A stretch of 64,000 bases of DNA from a virus: positions 62,001 through 126,000 of the IMG/VR virus record IMGVR_UViG_3300046787_000675, one strand, 5' to 3'. Below the pieces are notes generated by a model, which was not told the origin of the DNA, searched no databases, and saw only the letters and a list, made by a program, of their open reading frames with translations. The position numbers were made by a program, and so were the translations under genes. Positions 25,084 to 35,377 of this stretch are shown piece by piece. Every line of letters starts with the position of its first letter. The first letter of the stretch is position 1.

Positions 25084-27201
25084 TTAATATACTTTTGCTT
25101 TTGGGGGTTTATTTAATTGTAATTGACTCTCGGGTATTTTTAGTTTTTTATCGACTACCCAGCCAAACTCTACAGCATCTTCCCAAATTAATGTTTCCTT
25201 CAATACTGGATGAATAATTTCTTTTGCTTCTTTTCTCCAGCGTCTCATTAAAGTTCCTTCACATTTTAGTCCTGTCACATTCGGTAATACGATGCGCATA
25301 CCAAAAAGCATAAGCTCTTTAATTCTTTTGATTTTTTCTTGTAGCTTCGGGTCGTTCTCCTCTAGTTCAAATAACAATTCGTCGTGCACCATATTTACCA
25401 TTTCGAATCCTTCCAGCCACAAATACCACATAGCGAGTTTTATCCCGTCGGCAACTAATCCCTGGAAAGGATAATTACAGGCAGCACAGTAGCCGGATTT
25501 GGTTTTGATACGGTTTGTTATTGTAGATGCGATATAGGCTTTTTCTATCTTTTTTTCGGTCGAACTTATCTTTACTTCGCGAGTTCCGCCTTCAAGCGGA
25601 GACAGGTGATACTTCATTTCAGGGAAACTTGTTACCCATAAATCCAGTAACTCTTCCGCTTCTTCTATTGTTATATCTACGCCGTAATTTCGAGCATAAG
25701 TAACAAAGGTTTTTGCGGATAATCCTCCCGGTTTTCCGAAGTTTAGGGCTTTTGCTATTTGTCTGTACCATGCTTTTCCTCGAACACCTTCTGAGTCATC
25801 TGCAGGAAGTTTTTCCCAATCCTCATCTGTTGCTCTTTCGAATAACTTGAAGATCTTTTGACCAAGCCATACATGCAGGTCTACTCCGGAATTAATAACA
25901 TCCAGCATCACAGAGAAATTGTACCGCGTGTAACATGTCTGAGCTAAAGCACATAATTCTGCCTGTGAATAGTCGCAGGCGAATAACAGCTTTCCTTCCG
26001 GTGCCTTATATATTCCTCTTAGACCTTCTTTCCTAGGTACGTTTTGGAGATTAGGGTAAGAACACGAAGTTCTACCTGTCTTAACCATGTCCCTGTATGT
26101 AGGGTGTACCCGACCATCCCTGCCTATTCTATCATAAATAATTGTCCCGTCTTCCTGGACAGTATTATCGGACAAATAGGTAATAAGCATTTTATTAAGA
26201 TGCTTATATTCTTTATACAATTTAATGAATGTGTAATCGTTGGGAATAGTTGCCAACGCTTCATCCGTTGTCTTTATCCTGGGTGGTTTAGGAGGTGTAG
26301 CGCGAATTATAGTTCCATCTGCTTTCTTTCTCGCGACAGTACCTTTATTTCCTGCTGTTCTAGGTAGAGTGATATTAAATACTTGTTCCATGAACTCCAG
26401 GCGTCGTTGCAGCTCTTTATCCGAGGACTCTCCCGGACGCCAGTTAAAGTATTCTAATTCTTTTAGCTTTAACTGTATCGAATCGTTAATTTTTGTGTAT
26501 AGGCGCTGTCGTTCGTTACTATCTACATACATTCCCCGTAAGGATATATCGTAGAGAACTAACTTCCCATATAAACATATAAATTCAGTAGGATACTCTC
26601 TATTTAACATCTTATACAATTGACATGTATAAGCTGTATCCAGACAAGCATATACAAGATGCTCTGTTGAAGGCATCCAGTACTTATCTCCATCCATTAA
26701 TTTAAATGTTAATCGTATGTTTTTATCTTTATCTACTTTAATGCGCAACATAGTAAGACATGCATAATCGAGCGACGATAATCCTACAAACGTTCCATGC
26801 GCCATGGTATGTAGTATAAACTTAACCTGGGTATCTATGATTTCTTTATCGAGTAATTTTTTCAAAAGATACCGACAATCTGTTCTAGGATCGCCTAATA
26901 CAAAAATATCAAAAGGAGCATTATGAAATATCCATTTACTTCCCGGGTTATTTTCATCGAGTTCCCGGAAGTAATCCCCCCAGTAGGCTACATGTACTAT
27001 ATGTATAACCCCAGCATTATCGTCGCATACTGTAGCTAATACAGGTATTATAGGAGACCCTTTTTGTATTTCTTCGGTCTCCGAGTCAATACCTATAAAA
27101 TCAGCATTTTTTATTGGTTTAGTCACCCCTGGTATATACCACTCAGCACTATATGATTTGTCCCGGGTATGTATTGGTATGACGTAACTATCTACCGACA
27201 T
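25084..27201 (-). CDS. polA: Family A DNA polymerase with proofreading exonuclease
   Basis: The 705-residue protein has the 3'-5' exonuclease residues D39 and E41 (IGIDSETEE), D98 (HNAPFDIF) and a D188 segment (YACLDTAYTC). The polymerase motifs follow: A at D410 (LLFACDYSQAEL), B at 480-489 (RQIAKALNFG) and C HDE at 606-608. Phenylalanine occupies the position of the T7 Tyr526 in motif B. There is no 5'-3' exonuclease domain, so it is T7-like in layout. It overlaps the primase gene by 10 bases and is the likely replicative polymerase of the phage. Confidence 0.95.
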   Translation of the reverse strand: MSVDSYVIPIHTRDKSYSAEWYIPGVTKPIKNADFIGIDSETEEIQKGSPIIPVLATVCDDNAGVIHIVHVAYWGDYFRELDENNPGSKWIFHNAPFDIFVLGDPRTDCRYLLKKLLDKEIIDTQVKFILHTMAHGTFVGLSSLDYACLTMLRIKVDKDKNIRLTFKLMDGDKYWMPSTEHLVYACLDTAYTCQLYKMLNREYPTEFICLYGKLVLYDISLRGMYVDSNERQRLYTKINDSIQLKLKELEYFNWRPGESSDKELQRRLEFMEQVFNITLPRTAGNKGTVARKKADGTIIRATPPKPPRIKTTDEALATIPNDYTFIKLYKEYKHLNKMLITYLSDNTVQEDGTIIYDRIGRDGRVHPTYRDMVKTGRTSCSYPNLQNVPRKEGLRGIYKAPEGKLLFACDYSQAELCALAQTCYTRYNFSVMLDVINSGVDLHVWLGQKIFKLFERATDEDWEKLPADDSEGVRGKAWYRQIAKALNFGKPGGLSAKTFVTYARNYGVDITIEEAEELLDLWVTSFPEMKYHLSPLEGGTREVKISSTEKKIEKAYIASTITNRIKTKSGYCAACNYPFQGLVADGIKLAMWYLWLEGFEMVNMVHDELLFELEENDPKLQEKIKRIKELMLFGMRIVLPNVTGLKCEGTLMRRWRKEAKEIIHPVLKETLIWEDAVEFGWVVDKKLKIPESQLQLNKPPKAKVY

Positions 27202-28322
27202 AATTTTCTAGCTTCTGTTATTAGGTTAGTGATCTCTTCTCTAGAGTAGTTATCCGGGTCGTAACCCTCGGCTAATCTCAATGCAGTTATTCCGTTTTTG
27301 AATATTTTCTGCTCTCTACATATTGTTTCAATCTCTTTTGCTTTTGCATACGCTTCCGCTTCCCCGTCAAAAACTATAACGCAGGAGGCAAAAGAACCCC
27401 ACACTAGTTTTAATATTTTTAACTGTTCTTCAGAAACAGATTTTCCGAATGTAGCTACGGCGTTTTTACCTATGCGCCATACATCTGTTACTCCCTCAAC
27501 TATTACAAGATCTGTACAGTAAGATGCAGCAGACATGTTATATAACCATTGAGACTTACCTTCTGTAGTTACCGATAAAGGAGGGAATATGTATTTTTTA
27601 TTCAGATGTTTAATAGGGTGAGGTTTTATAGCCCGGGCTTGCCAACCTATTATTTTATATGCCCGTGTTATAGGTATCAGTAATCTGTCGTCCCAGGATA
27701 TAATATCTTTCCCGGTTTGACCCGTCCATAATTTACTTCCTTTCGGCAGGTACCGAACATCGAAATCAGCATCCAATTCTGAAGGCGTGTACCTTCTTGA
27801 ATAGATATACTGTATTACTTCTTCCGGAACAAGGGGAGAGGTTAGAGGGTAGTTCACCGGTAAATCTACCTTATCGATAAGACCACCAAAATATTTACCT
27901 GGTTTTGTCTTTATTATCTGTTCCGGGGATATTTTGTATCCTTCTTCTACAATCTGTTTAAGTAAAGGATTAAGATAACACCCTTCATTCTTACAGTCAT
28001 ATACAAGACCAAATAGATACCATCCACCGCTTTTCTCGATGCCTGTTTTTTTGCATTTTGTTTTCGATGTAGATGTTTTCGTACCGGTAAAGTGCGAGAT
28101 ATATAACCGTTTTCGGGTGTCTCCGCAATTAGGACAATCTACATGGTATGTCTCTCCCCAATCAGATACTTTGGCATAGGGTTTTGTTTTATCTTGTTTA
28201 AACCTACCTATTGCAACTTCCGACGGGCAGCTATATGCCCCCTCTTTTCCTACACCTGTAACCTCTACATATTTGAACCGATTAACTAATGCTGTATATA
28301 GACCTGGATTGCGTATTTCCAT
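27192..28322 (-). CDS. DnaG/TOPRIM-type primase
   Basis: The protein (376 aa) has an N-terminal zinc-binding area: CPNC (C63, C66) and later C110/C115 in DCKNEGC. It is followed by a central domain and a TOPRIM fold with LVIVEGVTDVWRIG (E276), FGKS and VIVFDGEAEAYAKA (D319). It should make RNA primers for DNA synthesis. It is directly coupled to the DnaB-like helicase gene upstream and polymerase downstream, giving a T4/T7-like replisome operon with separate helicase and primase. Confidence 0.88.
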   Translation of the reverse strand: MEIRNPGLYTALVNRFKYVEVTGVGKEGAYSCPSEVAIGRFKQDKTKPYAKVSDWGETYHVDCPNCGDTRKRLYISHFTGTKTSTSKTKCKKTGIEKSGGWYLFGLVYDCKNEGCYLNPLLKQIVEEGYKISPEQIIKTKPGKYFGGLIDKVDLPVNYPLTSPLVPEEVIQYIYSRRYTPSELDADFDVRYLPKGSKLWTGQTGKDIISWDDRLLIPITRAYKIIGWQARAIKPHPIKHLNKKYIFPPLSVTTEGKSQWLYNMSAASYCTDLVIVEGVTDVWRIGKNAVATFGKSVSEEQLKILKLVWGSFASCVIVFDGEAEAYAKAKEIETICREQKIFKNGITALRLAEGYDPDNYSREEITNLITEARKLCR

Positions 28323-29767
28323 TATAATCCTCCTAGATCTAGTTTTCGTTGTCCGGACATTATATTCGTTATATCCGCATGATAGGAATTAACATCGCTA
28401 TCGAAGTTGTCCGGATCTTCGAACCGACAGAATGCACCATTTAATTTTTGCTTCCGGGTTGTTTTTGCCGTCGATCTCGCTTTATCCGTATGTACGGTAG
28501 CAATGTTATCACTATCCCTATTTCCTATTATAAAACAAAAGTCGAACATATTAGGGAATGTTTTATTTTCCTGCGCATGTGCACCGGTCAATTTTGCTTT
28601 AGGACCTTTCTCATTGGCAACACCCGATAACTGGTGTAGAACTATAATAGGACAGTTAAATTCCTCGGCAAACTGTTTAAGTTTGTGCAGGTTATCTCTA
28701 TCGTGTCTTCTTGCTTGTGGATCTGATTTTATTGAAGGATTGTTTATATTTAACTGGTCGGATAACCTGCCCCACCAATCTATGACTATACATCCCGGAG
28801 GTTCATTATTCGCTATATCCTTATGCACCTCTTCGAATAAACCGTCGAGCGATTGATATTTAGTAGTAGATACATCTGCAAACTTAGAATATTTAAGATA
28901 ACGCGGTTTAGCCTTTGTAAGTAACTCTTTTGTATCTGCAGGTACAGCCTTCCAACCTGCAGAGAAAACCTTACGTTGTAACCCTGTGGCCAGGCAACAG
29001 AACCTTATAAACAAATCACCTTTTAATTTCTGCTCTGTTGAATAATACCAGCAATTTCTAGATGTAGCGACACATGCTGCTAAGATCATACAGCCTATGG
29101 TTGATTTACCTCCGCCGGACGGTGCCAGAATACCTATTAATTCGCCGGGTGCTACGCCGCCGTCTAACATCTCATCTATAAACTTAACACCTATAGATTT
29201 ACGCATAGCTGCAGCAAGCATCTCCTCAAAATCTTGTGCGAAGATAGGTTCTACTTTAGCCCGGGTAAACGGGTCGTTTTCGTATTTTAAAACATATTTT
29301 TTTGCTCGTTCGTAAATATCATCTACTTCAAGATCTTCAGCACCGGTTAGCTCAGTTTTAAACGAGTTACTTATAAAAGATACATAATCTGATTTAATTA
29401 TGGTTATAACGTCATCGTTATTTATTTCCGTTACAGGAGCATTGAATGCATAACGAATAAAATCAGTGTAATATAATGTATCTGCTTCAGATAACTCGTA
29501 GTAGGTAAACCACGCCGGCATATCCAGTGTATATGAAGATAGATTCGGTAGCTTGTGTGTCCTCTCATAATACATATTCATATAATTAAATATTATATTA
29601 GCGAATGGGTAATTATTGAAATATCCCATCTCCAATAATAATTCTTTGGAGGCCTCATATAAAGCTTGATCACGCATTACATGTCGAATTACAGTTTTTA
29701 CATCTCTGTAATCGGAGTCACTGTCTCTTCCGCTACCGAAAGAAGTCAGCGAAAAATTGTCGGGCAT
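28322..29767 (-). CDS. DnaB-type replicative DNA helicase
   Basis: The 481-residue protein has the RecA-like DnaB core: Walker A APSGGGKST (215-223), a YYSTEQ strand at 241-246, Walker B CIVIDWW (D330), and IVLHQLSGVAN for motif H3/H4 with sensor-like residues. The N-terminal 170 residues are helical, as in DnaB and T4 gp41. It should unwind the fork 5'-3' as a hexamer. A short acidic/basic tail ends the protein. The start overlaps the previous gene by 35 bases. Confidence 0.9.
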   Translation of the reverse strand: MPDNFSLTSFGSGRDSDSDYRDVKTVIRHVMRDQALYEASKELLLEMGYFNNYPFANIIFNYMNMYYERTHKLPNLSSYTLDMPAWFTYYELSEADTLYYTDFIRYAFNAPVTEINNDDVITIIKSDYVSFISNSFKTELTGAEDLEVDDIYERAKKYVLKYENDPFTRAKVEPIFAQDFEEMLAAAMRKSIGVKFIDEMLDGGVAPGELIGILAPSGGGKSTIGCMILAACVATSRNCWYYSTEQKLKGDLFIRFCCLATGLQRKVFSAGWKAVPADTKELLTKAKPRYLKYSKFADVSTTKYQSLDGLFEEVHKDIANNEPPGCIVIDWWGRLSDQLNINNPSIKSDPQARRHDRDNLHKLKQFAEEFNCPIIVLHQLSGVANEKGPKAKLTGAHAQENKTFPNMFDFCFIIGNRDSDNIATVHTDKARSTAKTTRKQKLNGAFCRFEDPDNFDSDVNSYHADITNIMSGQRKLDLGGL

Positions 29768-30371
29768 ATTCGTTTTCTCCTTCGTTTTGTTTTATTTTTT
29801 CAGTTAGCAGAGGACAAACTATAACCATTTCTGGTGATATTCTATAGTGCTCTCCGATCGCAACGGACAATTTAAAAAATATATCATCTATGAATTTTTT
29901 AGGTAAACTATGCCAGTAGATGCATAGTGTTTCGGCAAGTTGCCAGGGTCCAAGTTGCACTTGTCTATTGCCTATTATTTGCTCAACAGACATACCCATC
30001 TCTTCCCACATCCTTATATTTTCCAAAGCGACATTAAAACTTATCTGCATACGCTGTAGTCTTGTTTTTTTAAAGTCCATGAAATCTTTAACTATTTCTT
30101 TAGAGCACATTGCTGCGTAGTAATTTGCTCGTTGTCTATTCTTTTCATCGTCATCATGAAAGAAACAATAATAGCCTGCGTACTCCATACCGGAATAACC
30201 GACCTTCTTTAGGTAATTATCAATAGGTGCCATTATTTCTAAATTTTCTTTCCGTCGTGTCTTGTGCGGATACCCGCCTAATTTCTCTACCGCTTCCGAT
30301 ATCGAAATAGACAGGTTTAAAAATTTAGATAAACTCCCAAGGTTGTTTAATACTCCATCGTTGTTCCGCAT
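29733..30371 (-). CDS. Hypothetical protein between UvsW-like and DnaB-like genes (212 aa)
   Basis: The product is helical and rich in aromatic residues, with no membrane segment. Its gene overlaps the UvsW-like gene by 47 bases and the helicase gene by 35 bases, so all three are translationally linked. The ribosome binding site for ATG 30371 is weak; an internal ATG at 30233 is possible. The position next to a replicative helicase is where helicase loaders sometimes lie, but no loader motif is recognised. Confidence 0.55.
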   Translation of the reverse strand: MRNNDGVLNNLGSLSKFLNLSISISEAVEKLGGYPHKTRRKENLEIMAPIDNYLKKVGYSGMEYAGYYCFFHDDDEKNRQRANYYAAMCSKEIVKDFMDFKKTRLQRMQISFNVALENIRMWEEMGMSVEQIIGNRQVQLGPWQLAETLCIYWHSLPKKFIDDIFFKLSVAIGEHYRISPEMVIVCPLLTEKIKQNEGENEYARQFFADFFR

Positions 30372-31782
30372 AGTGTTTTATTCTTTTTTTAGATTTAACT
30401 AGAAACCCGTCACCGAAGTCATCTAGAAAATCGTATACTATTCCTTTTTCTTTTCCCGGAGCCACTCTACTTAACCGACCAACTATTTGTATTGCATCAA
30501 TAGACCCGCCACTTCCGTCTGCACGGATAAGCACATTTAAGTTAGGGAAGTCGACTCCCTCTCGCCATGCCGGTGTAGCTATAACTTTCTTTATTGCGCC
30601 GGCGCGGAATAGCTTTTTCATTCGTGTTAGATCTATATTTCTAATGTTATCTATAAACGGTTTAGTGTCTGTTACTAAACCTAATTTACAGAATTCAGCC
30701 CACTTCTCGTTACCTTCAACAGTATTCGGAATACCTCTATGGGCTATGTAGAAATCCGGCAATAACAAACGCAAGAATAAAGCATGTTCTAAAGTTTTGA
30801 CAAGTATAATAATGCTGTCTTCTTTATGTTTATTTGCTGCCCGGGCAATGGTTTGATTTCTGACATCATTTCGCCAATAACCATATCTTGCTCGCTTTGT
30901 ATCGGAGACATTTCGCTGCTTATCCATTGGCCAAGATGACCATGGCATTACAGTTTTAACAGCGACTATACGTGCTTCGATAGGGCAGACAAGATCAAGA
31001 TTTTCCGCTTGCTGATAAGACACAGTGTATCGTATCGGACCCAGCATTGCTATTATCTCTAAATCACACCCATCTGGTCTACCGTCAGGGGATGCAGATA
31101 AACCGTATTTACGACACTCTATTCTGCTTATAAGAGGTAATTGAATGTCGGATGCGCACCCATGGCACTCATCATAAATAAAAATATCCGGCCAGTTAGA
31201 AGGGAGCTTGTGTAAACTTTTAGATGTTATTACGGCCACTCTACAGGAAGGTTTAAATCCTTTACCCCCTGAAACCATGTGAACTTCTGCGGGTTTAGGA
31301 ACATTCTCTTTTATCCGGCTATATATCTCTTCAAGTACAGCAGCTCTAGTTGTAACTATTGCTATCCTTAATGTAGGATACATTTTTACCATCTGTACAA
31401 TCAAGTAAGTTTTACCAAAACCAGGAGGACATTCTATAATACCCATGCGATTTTTTATTACGACATCAAGAGCTTCGGGCTGAAGCTCTCTCAGTTCGCC
31501 GATATTACTTTTATCTGCAGGTTCTAAGGCCGGTCGATCATCTACAATATTTAAAGTATATCCCTTCTCTTTCAAGTGCTCAACAGCAATTTCCAGTACG
31601 CCTTCGTATGTAATGGCGGAGTTATCTTTGGCTACAGTGTATATTGTCCTTAATTCGGACGTAAACCCATAAGGCCACTTCATTGATTTCTTAACTTTTT
31701 TATAGCTAAGTACAGTAGATAACGACGCCACCCATGGCTTTATATGGACTATTCCTTTAGATACGTAGATGTTGATTAACAT
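30325..31782 (-). CDS. UvsW-like superfamily 2 DNA helicase
   Basis: The protein (485 aa) shows Walker A PPGFGKT (119-125), motif II DECH (204-207), motif III SAS in YGLSASPDG, and C-terminal motifs AWREGVDFPN (V) and QIVGRLSRVAPGK (VI). This is the T4 UvsW type of helicase, which anneals or unwinds branched DNA and drives branch migration in recombination-dependent replication. It lies directly downstream of the gp46-like gene, overlapping it by 7 bases, which matches its expected work with the gp46/gp47 nuclease. Confidence 0.88.
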   Translation of the reverse strand: MLINIYVSKGIVHIKPWVASLSTVLSYKKVKKSMKWPYGFTSELRTIYTVAKDNSAITYEGVLEIAVEHLKEKGYTLNIVDDRPALEPADKSNIGELRELQPEALDVVIKNRMGIIECPPGFGKTYLIVQMVKMYPTLRIAIVTTRAAVLEEIYSRIKENVPKPAEVHMVSGGKGFKPSCRVAVITSKSLHKLPSNWPDIFIYDECHGCASDIQLPLISRIECRKYGLSASPDGRPDGCDLEIIAMLGPIRYTVSYQQAENLDLVCPIEARIVAVKTVMPWSSWPMDKQRNVSDTKRARYGYWRNDVRNQTIARAANKHKEDSIIILVKTLEHALFLRLLLPDFYIAHRGIPNTVEGNEKWAEFCKLGLVTDTKPFIDNIRNIDLTRMKKLFRAGAIKKVIATPAWREGVDFPNLNVLIRADGSGGSIDAIQIVGRLSRVAPGKEKGIVYDFLDDFGDGFLVKSKKRIKHYAEQRWSIKQPWEFI

Positions 31783-33842
31783 TGCGCTAATTCCTCCATA
31801 TCTATTACTTGAGACTTAGCTGCCTCCATTTCCGGAGAGTGCGTAGGAATTATAATGTATAATCCTTTCTCGGCATATGTCCGGGCAATCTTTAGAACTT
31901 CGATAAGTCCGCGTAGTGCTTCATTATCGAGACCTTCTGTAGGCTCGTCCAATACAATAAGAGGGAGATTAGAACCTTTAACCTCGGCAATAGCTAATCT
32001 GTACGCCATTGCCAGTGCCATTTGTTCGCCGCCAGATAATAACCCTGCCCGGAAATCCGGATTAGTGGGTTTGGATGCACGGAACTCGAAATCAGCATCT
32101 ATCCACGCGGTGTAATCTTTACCGAAGTGAGTTAGATAAGCATCGATGATCGCGTTCAATGCGCCTAGAGCAGTCTGCATAACTCTTTTTTGTAAGTTAT
32201 CTTTATGCAATAGTTTTCTGGCATTCTCGAATTTCTCTAAGGTAGTTATTACAGAGCTTCTTTTTTCCTGCTCGGATTTGTACTCTGTCAGTCTCCGTGT
32301 TTCAGCTTTTATCTCTGCATCGATAGCACTAATATTAGAATTTATATTACTTAATTCTGTTCTTAGCTGTTCGATTTGCTGTTTAAATTTAACGGCTGCG
32401 TCTATCTCTTCTGCCGTAGAGAAAGGCTGAGACTGGGCATTGGCAAGGTTGGCTTGAGCAGTAGTCAAAGTATCTTTAAGAGATTGACCATAACTTATAA
32501 GCCTGTTATACTCGCTGGTAGCGGTATAATAAGCTGTCCATTCTTTTTGGATTTCTGCTACTTCTGCTTCATCGAAATTATCGAGACCCTCGTTGATAAG
32601 CGGTTGAATTTGTAACTTGGCAGTATTTAACCTGTTTTTGGCTAAATTGAAATTATTTAGTTTAACCGTGTAAGCACCTACCTTGGAAGTATAATCTGTC
32701 ATCTCTCTATTGTAGCTTAACTTTCTGTCTTCTACCGCTTTCTTTAAGGTGGTAAGCTCGACAGTTATATCTTCTACAGATCTTGTTAAAACATGTGGTC
32801 GTTTACATGTAGGACACACCCCTTCTTTTGCTAACCGGTATAATGCAGTCAAAGAAGAGATTTCCTGATCTTCAGGAAAAGCAGGTTCCGTAGGTTTAAC
32901 CGGGGCTTTTTCCTGTTCGACGCTTTTCCATTTATCCACTTCCGCAGTCTGTGTAGCTACGTCTTTCTGTAGGTGTAAGAATTGTTGTTTCTTCCTTACC
33001 TTATCCAGAGCATCTGTTGCCAATTCTCTCGTAGGGGCGACAGGGGCCGTTAATATATTAGCACAGAAACTATTATACTTAGCTGTAGCGTCGTCGACTT
33101 TAGCCTGTACTAATGCAATACTATGTGCTAATTGAGTTTGTGACGGTTTAGCTAGAATAGCCTCATATGTAGGTGCTGCTTTAGTATGTTCCTCATAACT
33201 GGCTTTATACGCTGTTAGGAGTTCATCTACCTTTACCCTGCTTTCTTGTAGCTGCGCTATTCTTTCCTCAGTCTCTTTAATAGCTACAAGTCTATCAACA
33301 TAATTAGGCAGTTTATTCTGATAATCCAGTAACATACCGCGAAGTTTCTCTGCTCTTTCCGTTTCAAATAGTTGTTGGAAATATGTCATTCTCTCGGAAT
33401 GCGTCATCTCAATAACATCTGTTAATTTCTTTTGAGCAGAAAAACATGTCTTATATAATGTTGAAGCTGACATACCAAGCATTTCAAAAACACGGTCATT
33501 GGCTTCTGATTGCTGTAAAGCCACTTTAGGCTCGATGTTATCTACAGATCTTAACGATACGGCGCTGTTATGTAGATTCCGAATTAATTCGTACTCCCTA
33601 CCGTTATAATTAAAATATAGAGCAGTGTAACCTGAGCTTGCTGTCCAAGCTAATAATTCTTTCTTTATTTGTTTTTTAGGAGGTGTTTCTCCTGTCAAAG
33701 AAAAGTATAACAAGGTATGGGTAAAGTTTGATTTACCGCATCCGTTTTTACCTACTACTATGGTGATACCTGTAGTAAATTCCATTACAGTGTCATAATG
33801 TTGACACCCATTTTTTACCTTAAGTTTTTTTAAGGTTATCAT
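31776..33842 (-). CDS. SbcC/Rad50-like gp46 ATPase subunit
   Basis: The 688-residue protein has an SMC-type ATPase head split by a coiled coil. Walker A VVGKNGCGKS is at 29-38. A long coiled coil (about 170-560) is centred on a zinc-hook CPTC (about 340), with LSGGEQMALAMAYRLA as the ABC signature and LPLIVLDEPTEGLD as Walker B near the C-terminus. Together with the gp47-like nuclease it should process DNA ends for recombination and replication. It is longer than T4 gp46 (about 560) and shorter than SbcC. Confidence 0.94.
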   Translation of the reverse strand: MITLKKLKVKNGCQHYDTVMEFTTGITIVVGKNGCGKSNFTHTLLYFSLTGETPPKKQIKKELLAWTASSGYTALYFNYNGREYELIRNLHNSAVSLRSVDNIEPKVALQQSEANDRVFEMLGMSASTLYKTCFSAQKKLTDVIEMTHSERMTYFQQLFETERAEKLRGMLLDYQNKLPNYVDRLVAIKETEERIAQLQESRVKVDELLTAYKASYEEHTKAAPTYEAILAKPSQTQLAHSIALVQAKVDDATAKYNSFCANILTAPVAPTRELATDALDKVRKKQQFLHLQKDVATQTAEVDKWKSVEQEKAPVKPTEPAFPEDQEISSLTALYRLAKEGVCPTCKRPHVLTRSVEDITVELTTLKKAVEDRKLSYNREMTDYTSKVGAYTVKLNNFNLAKNRLNTAKLQIQPLINEGLDNFDEAEVAEIQKEWTAYYTATSEYNRLISYGQSLKDTLTTAQANLANAQSQPFSTAEEIDAAVKFKQQIEQLRTELSNINSNISAIDAEIKAETRRLTEYKSEQEKRSSVITTLEKFENARKLLHKDNLQKRVMQTALGALNAIIDAYLTHFGKDYTAWIDADFEFRASKPTNPDFRAGLLSGGEQMALAMAYRLAIAEVKGSNLPLIVLDEPTEGLDNEALRGLIEVLKIARTYAEKGLYIIIPTHSPEMEAAKSQVIDMEELAQC

Positions 33843-33878
33843 ATTTTCCCTCGCTGAAAAATATCTAGTGTTAGATAT

Positions 33879-34967
33879 TTAAATTATGCATTTTTTGAAT
33901 TCGTCTTCTAGAATATCTAGCGGATTTTGCGCCATCAATAGGGACAACACAAAAGTACAGGTATCCGGATAGGTTTCCCTAAATGCTTCCACCTCCTGTT
34001 CCAGGGAAGTTTCTGTTTTACCGGCTAAGATTTCGAATTTTCTCTCTGCTGTCATTATACAGCCTGTGTTGGATTTCTTCTCGTGCACGTGCACGGATCC
34101 TTGTAACAGAGAACACACAGAATCTGCGAGTGCAGCTTCCGTACTTGTATACAGGAGAGATAGATGCGGGATTAACTCTTTAGTAGATGCCATTGCTTTT
34201 ATCTCTTCTGCGATAGCCACAGGATCATCATCTTTTTTACCGTTTAGAGCGTAATCCAGAACATGTCGGGTTTTGATAGGCATAAATACCCATTCCCGCG
34301 GAGACTCAGATGTTATTCGCATCAATCCATGTGGTCCTATCTGATCCAGTGCACAGGGGTGTAATGGTCCAGGAGAAACAATCATGGTTCCTTTAGAATT
34401 CTTTACAATGCTTGTTTTATGGACATCTCCTACAAAAACATTAAATACATTGCTAGGTATGTCTTCTTTATCCAGATCATAAGATCCTTCAAAACCCAAT
34501 AAATGTTTAAACGCACAGTGTAGGTATAAAATGTCACAAGGAGGTACCCGTTCCAATTCCTCCTTGAGAATCGGTCTAGGTACCCAGTTAAGACCATAAA
34601 CAGTAAAATCACCTATTTTGGTTAGTTTTTTGTTTAGCGGTATACCTCCGAAAACACCTACATGACCTATGTTTGATTTTCTGCATACGTCATGGTTTCC
34701 GTTTATGTAATACGTTTTTATTCCGAGTTTATACAGCTCAGAGATAAAATTACGTATTGCAAGAGCCGTATCATCCTCAATGGCTTTCTTGTCTGTTATA
34801 TCTCCTCCGAGAATAACAGCTTTGTTTCTGTCGGGGACAATGTTATCGTTAATGATAACTTCCCGAGCACTCAACAAGGCATTAAAGGAATCCCCATAGA
34901 ATTCCTCGCGTCTGCTCCAAGAATAGCCATTTAAGTGTAAATCGGCTAAATTATATAGTACTGTCAT
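33879..34967 (-). CDS. SbcD/Mre11-like gp47 nuclease subunit
   Basis: The protein (362 aa) is a calcineurin-like metallophosphoesterase. It has D9 and H11 (LADLHLN), GGDITD (D56), ING-N-HD (91-93), an LHCAFKHLLG histidine and VGDVHKT. These are the metal ligands of Mre11/SbcD nucleases. It pairs with the gp46-like gene downstream, separated by 36 bases, to form the end-processing complex. Its end overlaps nothing downstream; its start overlaps the membrane protein gene by 4 bases. Confidence 0.92.
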   Translation of the reverse strand: MTVLYNLADLHLNGYSWSRREEFYGDSFNALLSAREVIINDNIVPDRNKAVILGGDITDKKAIEDDTALAIRNFISELYKLGIKTYYINGNHDVCRKSNIGHVGVFGGIPLNKKLTKIGDFTVYGLNWVPRPILKEELERVPPCDILYLHCAFKHLLGFEGSYDLDKEDIPSNVFNVFVGDVHKTSIVKNSKGTMIVSPGPLHPCALDQIGPHGLMRITSESPREWVFMPIKTRHVLDYALNGKKDDDPVAIAEEIKAMASTKELIPHLSLLYTSTEAALADSVCSLLQGSVHVHEKKSNTGCIMTAERKFEILAGKTETSLEQEVEAFRETYPDTCTFVLSLLMAQNPLDILEDEFKKCII

Positions 34968-35377
34968 ACTTCCTTATAATATTTATTTATTAATTTCGCA
35001 TATGCTTTTTTACATATACGTTTTTCTACTGGGCGCGGTGGGACTAATAAAAATACAATCCCGAAAGATAACCATATAGAGAACACAACAGGTATCAGAA
35101 AAGGAAATACATAAAATAACCAGATCGCTCCGATTAAACATAGTATCGTTTCCGTCAGGGTATCTTTAAACCCGTACTTTATGTCTGTTACTGCAGTGCA
35201 TAACCCTATAAATATCAATAACACAATAGCCCATACTGTGTCATCTAGGGTCGGTTGTCTTATGGTGTTCAATACTGCTATTATATTAGCATGTATTAGA
35301 AAAAAAGGATGTATAAAGATAGACATCAAAAAGATCCTAATCTTATATATCCCTATTTTTTTGTTATTATTATTCAT
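34964..35377 (-). CDS. Integral membrane protein (137 aa)
   Basis: Three to four hydrophobic stretches (about 13-38, 48-65, 78-95 and 96-113) predict a multi-pass membrane protein with a basic C-terminus. The end overlaps the gp47-like gene by 4 bases. The start shares an ATGA with the 35374-35541 gene stop. It is near the front of the replication operon, and its role is unknown. No holin family is recognised. Confidence 0.65.
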   Translation of the reverse strand: MNNNNKKIGIYKIRIFLMSIFIHPFFLIHANIIAVLNTIRQPTLDDTVWAIVLLIFIGLCTAVTDIKYGFKDTLTETILCLIGAIWLFYVFPFLIPVVFSIWLSFGIVFLLVPPRPVEKRICKKAYAKLINKYYKEV

